64,000 nt of DNA, from contig DATGLG010000040.1 of NCBI GenBank assembly GCA_035294245.1, positions 62,001-126,000 of the forward strand, given 5' to 3'. Both the position numbers and the translations under genes were made by a program. The stretch comes from DATGLG01 sp035294245. GTDB taxonomy: Bacteria; Pseudomonadota; Alphaproteobacteria; JACZXZ01. This document shows positions 61,840-64,000 of this stretch, in pieces. Under the pieces are notes generated by a model. That model did not search any database. It was not told the DNA's origin and saw only the letters and a program-made list of their open reading frames with translations. The number at the start of each line of letters is the position of its first letter. The stretch's first letter is position 1.

Positions 61840-63024
61840 TCATGTCCCGGCGGCGAGCTGCGGTGGCCGATTGCCGACGACTCTGCTCTCGGTCCCGTCG
61901 ACGATCCAGGCCTGCTCGGGGTCCCAGCCGATCATCGTATTGTCGCCGGCCGCGAGCAGGGAGGGACGCAGGCTGTTCGGCGTCTTGGCGACGAGCCGCG
62001 CGCCGGAGGCCAAGCGAATCTGATAGCGCGACGCATCGCCGAGATAGATGACTTGCTTGATCTCGCCGGCGAAACGGTTGACGCAGCCGTGCGCCTGCTG
62101 GCCGAGCGCCAGGCGCTCGGGGCGGATGACCACCGCGACCTTGTCGCCGGGCGACCAGGTGCCGTTCGGCACGGCGGCGATCTCGAGCCCGCCCGCGACC
62201 GATACCGACAGGCGCGTGCCGGCGGCGGTCACGGTGCCGTCGAGGATATTCGCCTCGCCGATGAAATCGGCCACGAAGCGGTTGGCTGGCCGCTGATAGA
62301 GCTCCTCGGGGCGCCCGACCTGCTGGATGCGCCCATCCGCCATGACGACGACGCGATCGGACATGACGAGCGCCTCTTCCTGATCGTGCGTCACATAGAT
62401 GACAGTGACGTTGAGGCAGCTCTTGATCTTGACGAGCTCGATCTGCATGTGCTCGCGGAGCTTCTTGTCGAGAGCGCCTAGAGGCTCGTCCATGAGGAGG
62501 AGCGGGGGTTGAAAGACGATCGCGCGGGCAAGCGCCACGCGTTGCTGCTGACCCCCGCTCAGCTCGTTCGGATAGCGGTGGGCGAGATCGCCGAGCTGAA
62601 CGAGATCGAGCGCCGCGCGAACCTTGGCGTTGATCTCCTTGCGCGGCCGCTTGCGGATTTCGAGGGGAAACGCCACGTTCCGCGCCACGTTGAGATGGGG
62701 AAACAGGGCGTAGCTCTGAAACACCACGCCAATGTCCCGCCGATGCGCTGGCTCGCGCGTGACGTTGCGGCCGTCGACAAAGATCTCGCCCGCGGATGGC
62801 GTCGCGAATCCCGCCAGCATCATGAGCGTCGTCGTTTTGCCCGATCCGCTGGGCCCCAGGAGGGTGAGAAACTCCCCCGCGCGCACGTCGAGCGTCACGT
62901 CGCGCACGGCCGTCAGGTTGCCGTAGCGCTTGCTGACGCCGACGAGCCGCACGCCTGGAACCGCCTGCCCCGCCTCCGGATTCACGCCCGCCCTTCCGCC
63001 GGCCAGGGATATAAGGGCGGTCAT
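61840..63024 (-). CDS. ABC transporter ATPase (PotA/FbpC-like)
   Basis: A 394-aa ATPase of the polyamine/iron(III)/thiamine importer group. Walker A GPSGSGKTT, Q-loop VFQSYALFPHLNV, signature LSGGQQQRVALARAI, Walker B LLLMDEPLGALD and the switch THDQ are intact, and a C-terminal TOBE domain follows (about 285-370). The start at 63024 is chosen because the conserved strand VRLVGVSKRYG follows soon; the longer frame is a shadow of the binding-protein gene. No permease lies between it and the binding-protein gene, so the permeases must be upstream, outside the window. Confidence 0.9.
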   Translation of the reverse strand: MTALISLAGGRAGVNPEAGQAVPGVRLVGVSKRYGNLTAVRDVTLDVRAGEFLTLLGPSGSGKTTTLMMLAGFATPSAGEIFVDGRNVTREPAHRRDIGVVFQSYALFPHLNVARNVAFPLEIRKRPRKEINAKVRAALDLVQLGDLAHRYPNELSGGQQQRVALARAIVFQPPLLLMDEPLGALDKKLREHMQIELVKIKSCLNVTVIYVTHDQEEALVMSDRVVVMADGRIQQVGRPEELYQRPANRFVADFIGEANILDGTVTAAGTRLSVSVAGGLEIAAVPNGTWSPGDKVAVVIRPERLALGQQAHGCVNRFAGEIKQVIYLGDASRYQIRLASGARLVAKTPNSLRPSLLAAGDNTMIGWDPEQAWIVDGTESRVVGNRPPQLAAGT

Positions 63025-63049
63025 CCCGGAACCTCGCGCGCGGCCGCCC

Positions 63050-64000
63050 TCACTTCGCGAGAACCCATTGATCCCACCGCTTCTGCACCTCGGCGCGATG
63101 ATCGGCCCACCATTCGTCGTTGTAGACAAATTGCTTGGGGAGATTCTCGGGCGAGCTCGGAAGCAGCTTGGCGCGCTCCGGCGTCAAGTATTTGAAGGCG
63201 CGGGAATTGGTCGGCCCCATCAGCGTCTCGCGCGAGAATCCCGCCTGCCCTTCGGCGCTCGTCGCATAGGCGATGAGCTTCATCGCATTGTCGTAATTCT
63301 TAGCGCCCTTGAGAATGCACCAGTAGTTGTTCTGGATCTCGCCCTGGTTCCACTCACCGGCCACGGGCGCGCCGCTTCCCACCAGATCGCCGATGCGGTT
63401 GAGATAGGCGCTCGCCACCGAGACCTCGCCATCCGTCAGCAATTGCGGCGAGATGGCGCCCGTCGTCCAGAACTGGGCGACATGGGGCCGGATGCGATCA
63501 AGGCTCTTGAAGGCGCGATCGATATCGAGCGGATAGAGCTTGTCCATTGCGACACCGTCGGCAAGCAGCGCGAATTCGAGGTCGGGCGTCAAGCTTCCGG
63601 AGAAGGCGCCGAGGCTGCGCTGACCTGGAAACGTCTTGGTGTCCCACACCTCCGCCCAGGTGGTCGGGTGATGCTTCGGATCGATGAGCTTCGTGTTGTA
63701 GGCGATCCCGCGGGTGAACAGGATATTGGGTACGCCATAGGGATGGATCATCGACTGCGGCGTGATGCCGGCGAGCTCGTCCTTGTCGATGCGCGTGTAG
63801 TCGATCTTGGCGAGATAGCCCTGACGGAGGAGGGAGAGCATGGCGCCCTTGGACATCAGGATGCAGTCCCACTCGATGTTTCCGGTCTTCTCCTGCGCCG
63901 CGACCTGGGATGGCCCCTGATAGGCGACGAGGTCGACCTTGATTCCGCTCAGCTTCTGAAAGGGCTGGAACACGCCCCGATTCTGCGCCTCCTCGAAGCT
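63050..64000 (-). CDS. ABC transporter substrate-binding protein (PotD-like), partial
   Basis: C-terminal 316 residues of a periplasmic binding protein; the frame is still open at base 64000, so the signal peptide and start are missing. Segments such as YGVPNILFTRGIAYNTKLI, TWAEVWDTKTFPGQR and GEVSVASAYLNRIGDLV match the SBP_bac_8 spermidine/putrescine or thiamine-type group. It lies 25 bp before the ATPase gene. Polyamine, iron or a phosphonate-like ligand are all possible. Confidence 0.88.
   Translation of the reverse strand, partial: SFEEAQNRGVFQPFQKLSGIKVDLVAYQGPSQVAAQEKTGNIEWDCILMSKGAMLSLLRQGYLAKIDYTRIDKDELAGITPQSMIHPYGVPNILFTRGIAYNTKLIDPKHHPTTWAEVWDTKTFPGQRSLGAFSGSLTPDLEFALLADGVAMDKLYPLDIDRAFKSLDRIRPHVAQFWTTGAISPQLLTDGEVSVASAYLNRIGDLVGSGAPVAGEWNQGEIQNNYWCILKGAKNYDNAMKLIAYATSAEGQAGFSRETLMGPTNSRAFKYLTPERAKLLPSSPENLPKQFVYNDEWWADHRAEVQKRWDQWVLAK

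Overview
GC-rich (roughly two-thirds G+C), densely packed chromosomal DNA of an alphaproteobacterium, probably a soil or rhizosphere Hyphomicrobiales- or Rhodospirillales-like organism. This is judged from the gene families only: many CaiB-type CoA transferases, MmgE/PrpD proteins, FCD-type GntR regulators, a Liv system and a DUF692/DUF2063/DUF2282 cassette. No rRNA, tRNA, IS element, phage gene or CRISPR array was seen. Genes are mostly in tight operons with 1-50 bp overlaps. Six ABC transport systems are present (zinc, branched-chain amino acid type, taurine/nitrate type, two dipeptide type and one polyamine/thiamine type), nearly all next to catabolic enzymes and GntR regulators. The window looks like a nutrient-scavenging and catabolic region.

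1-13.2 kb: tail of a thiamine-diphosphate enzyme, an L-lactate permease, a small lipoprotein and an acetoacetate decarboxylase-like protein. Next comes a three-gene bufferin-type RiPP cassette (DUF2282 precursor, DUF692 MNIO modifying enzyme, DUF2063 partner). It is followed by a CaiB CoA transferase and an enoyl-CoA hydratase-fold enzyme, then the znuABC zinc importer behind a perfect palindromic Zur-type box, a cyclase-family hydrolase and an ADP-forming acyl-CoA synthetase.

13.2-27.1 kb: a small conserved protein, a DMT exporter, an orphan membrane histidine kinase, a Gly/Ala-rich low-complexity membrane protein, an MFS transporter, an arginase/agmatinase-family enzyme with an altered metal motif, an ABM-fold protein, and a complete Liv-type importer with a long hairpin between the binding-protein and permease genes. 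A FabZ-like hotdog protein without the catalytic His closes the block.

27.2-45 kb: a minus-strand operon (binding protein, ATPase, permease, SDR, aminotransferase, alpha/beta hydrolase, M20 amidohydrolase) runs divergently from a GntR regulator. Beyond it an argininosuccinate-lyase-superfamily enzyme faces a methylaspartate ammonia-lyase homologue. The latter is followed by a dipeptide-type ABC operon with an MmgE/PrpD enzyme inserted. The combination of C-N lyases, a PrpD-type enzyme and an importer suggests a catabolic unit for an amino-polycarboxylate or substituted aspartate.

45-64 kb: two small proteins, a D-2-hydroxyacid dehydrogenase, a second dipeptide-type ABC operon divergent from a second GntR gene, two FAD oxidoreductases, an Old-Yellow-Enzyme/TMADH-type protein, a 2-oxoglutarate/IPNS-like dioxygenase, a third GntR, a second MmgE/PrpD protein, and a polyamine-type ATPase with a binding protein that runs off the window. 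A shared 32-bp inverted-repeat motif before the first GntR gene, between the two lyase genes, and before the dioxygenase gene suggests these units belong to one regulon.
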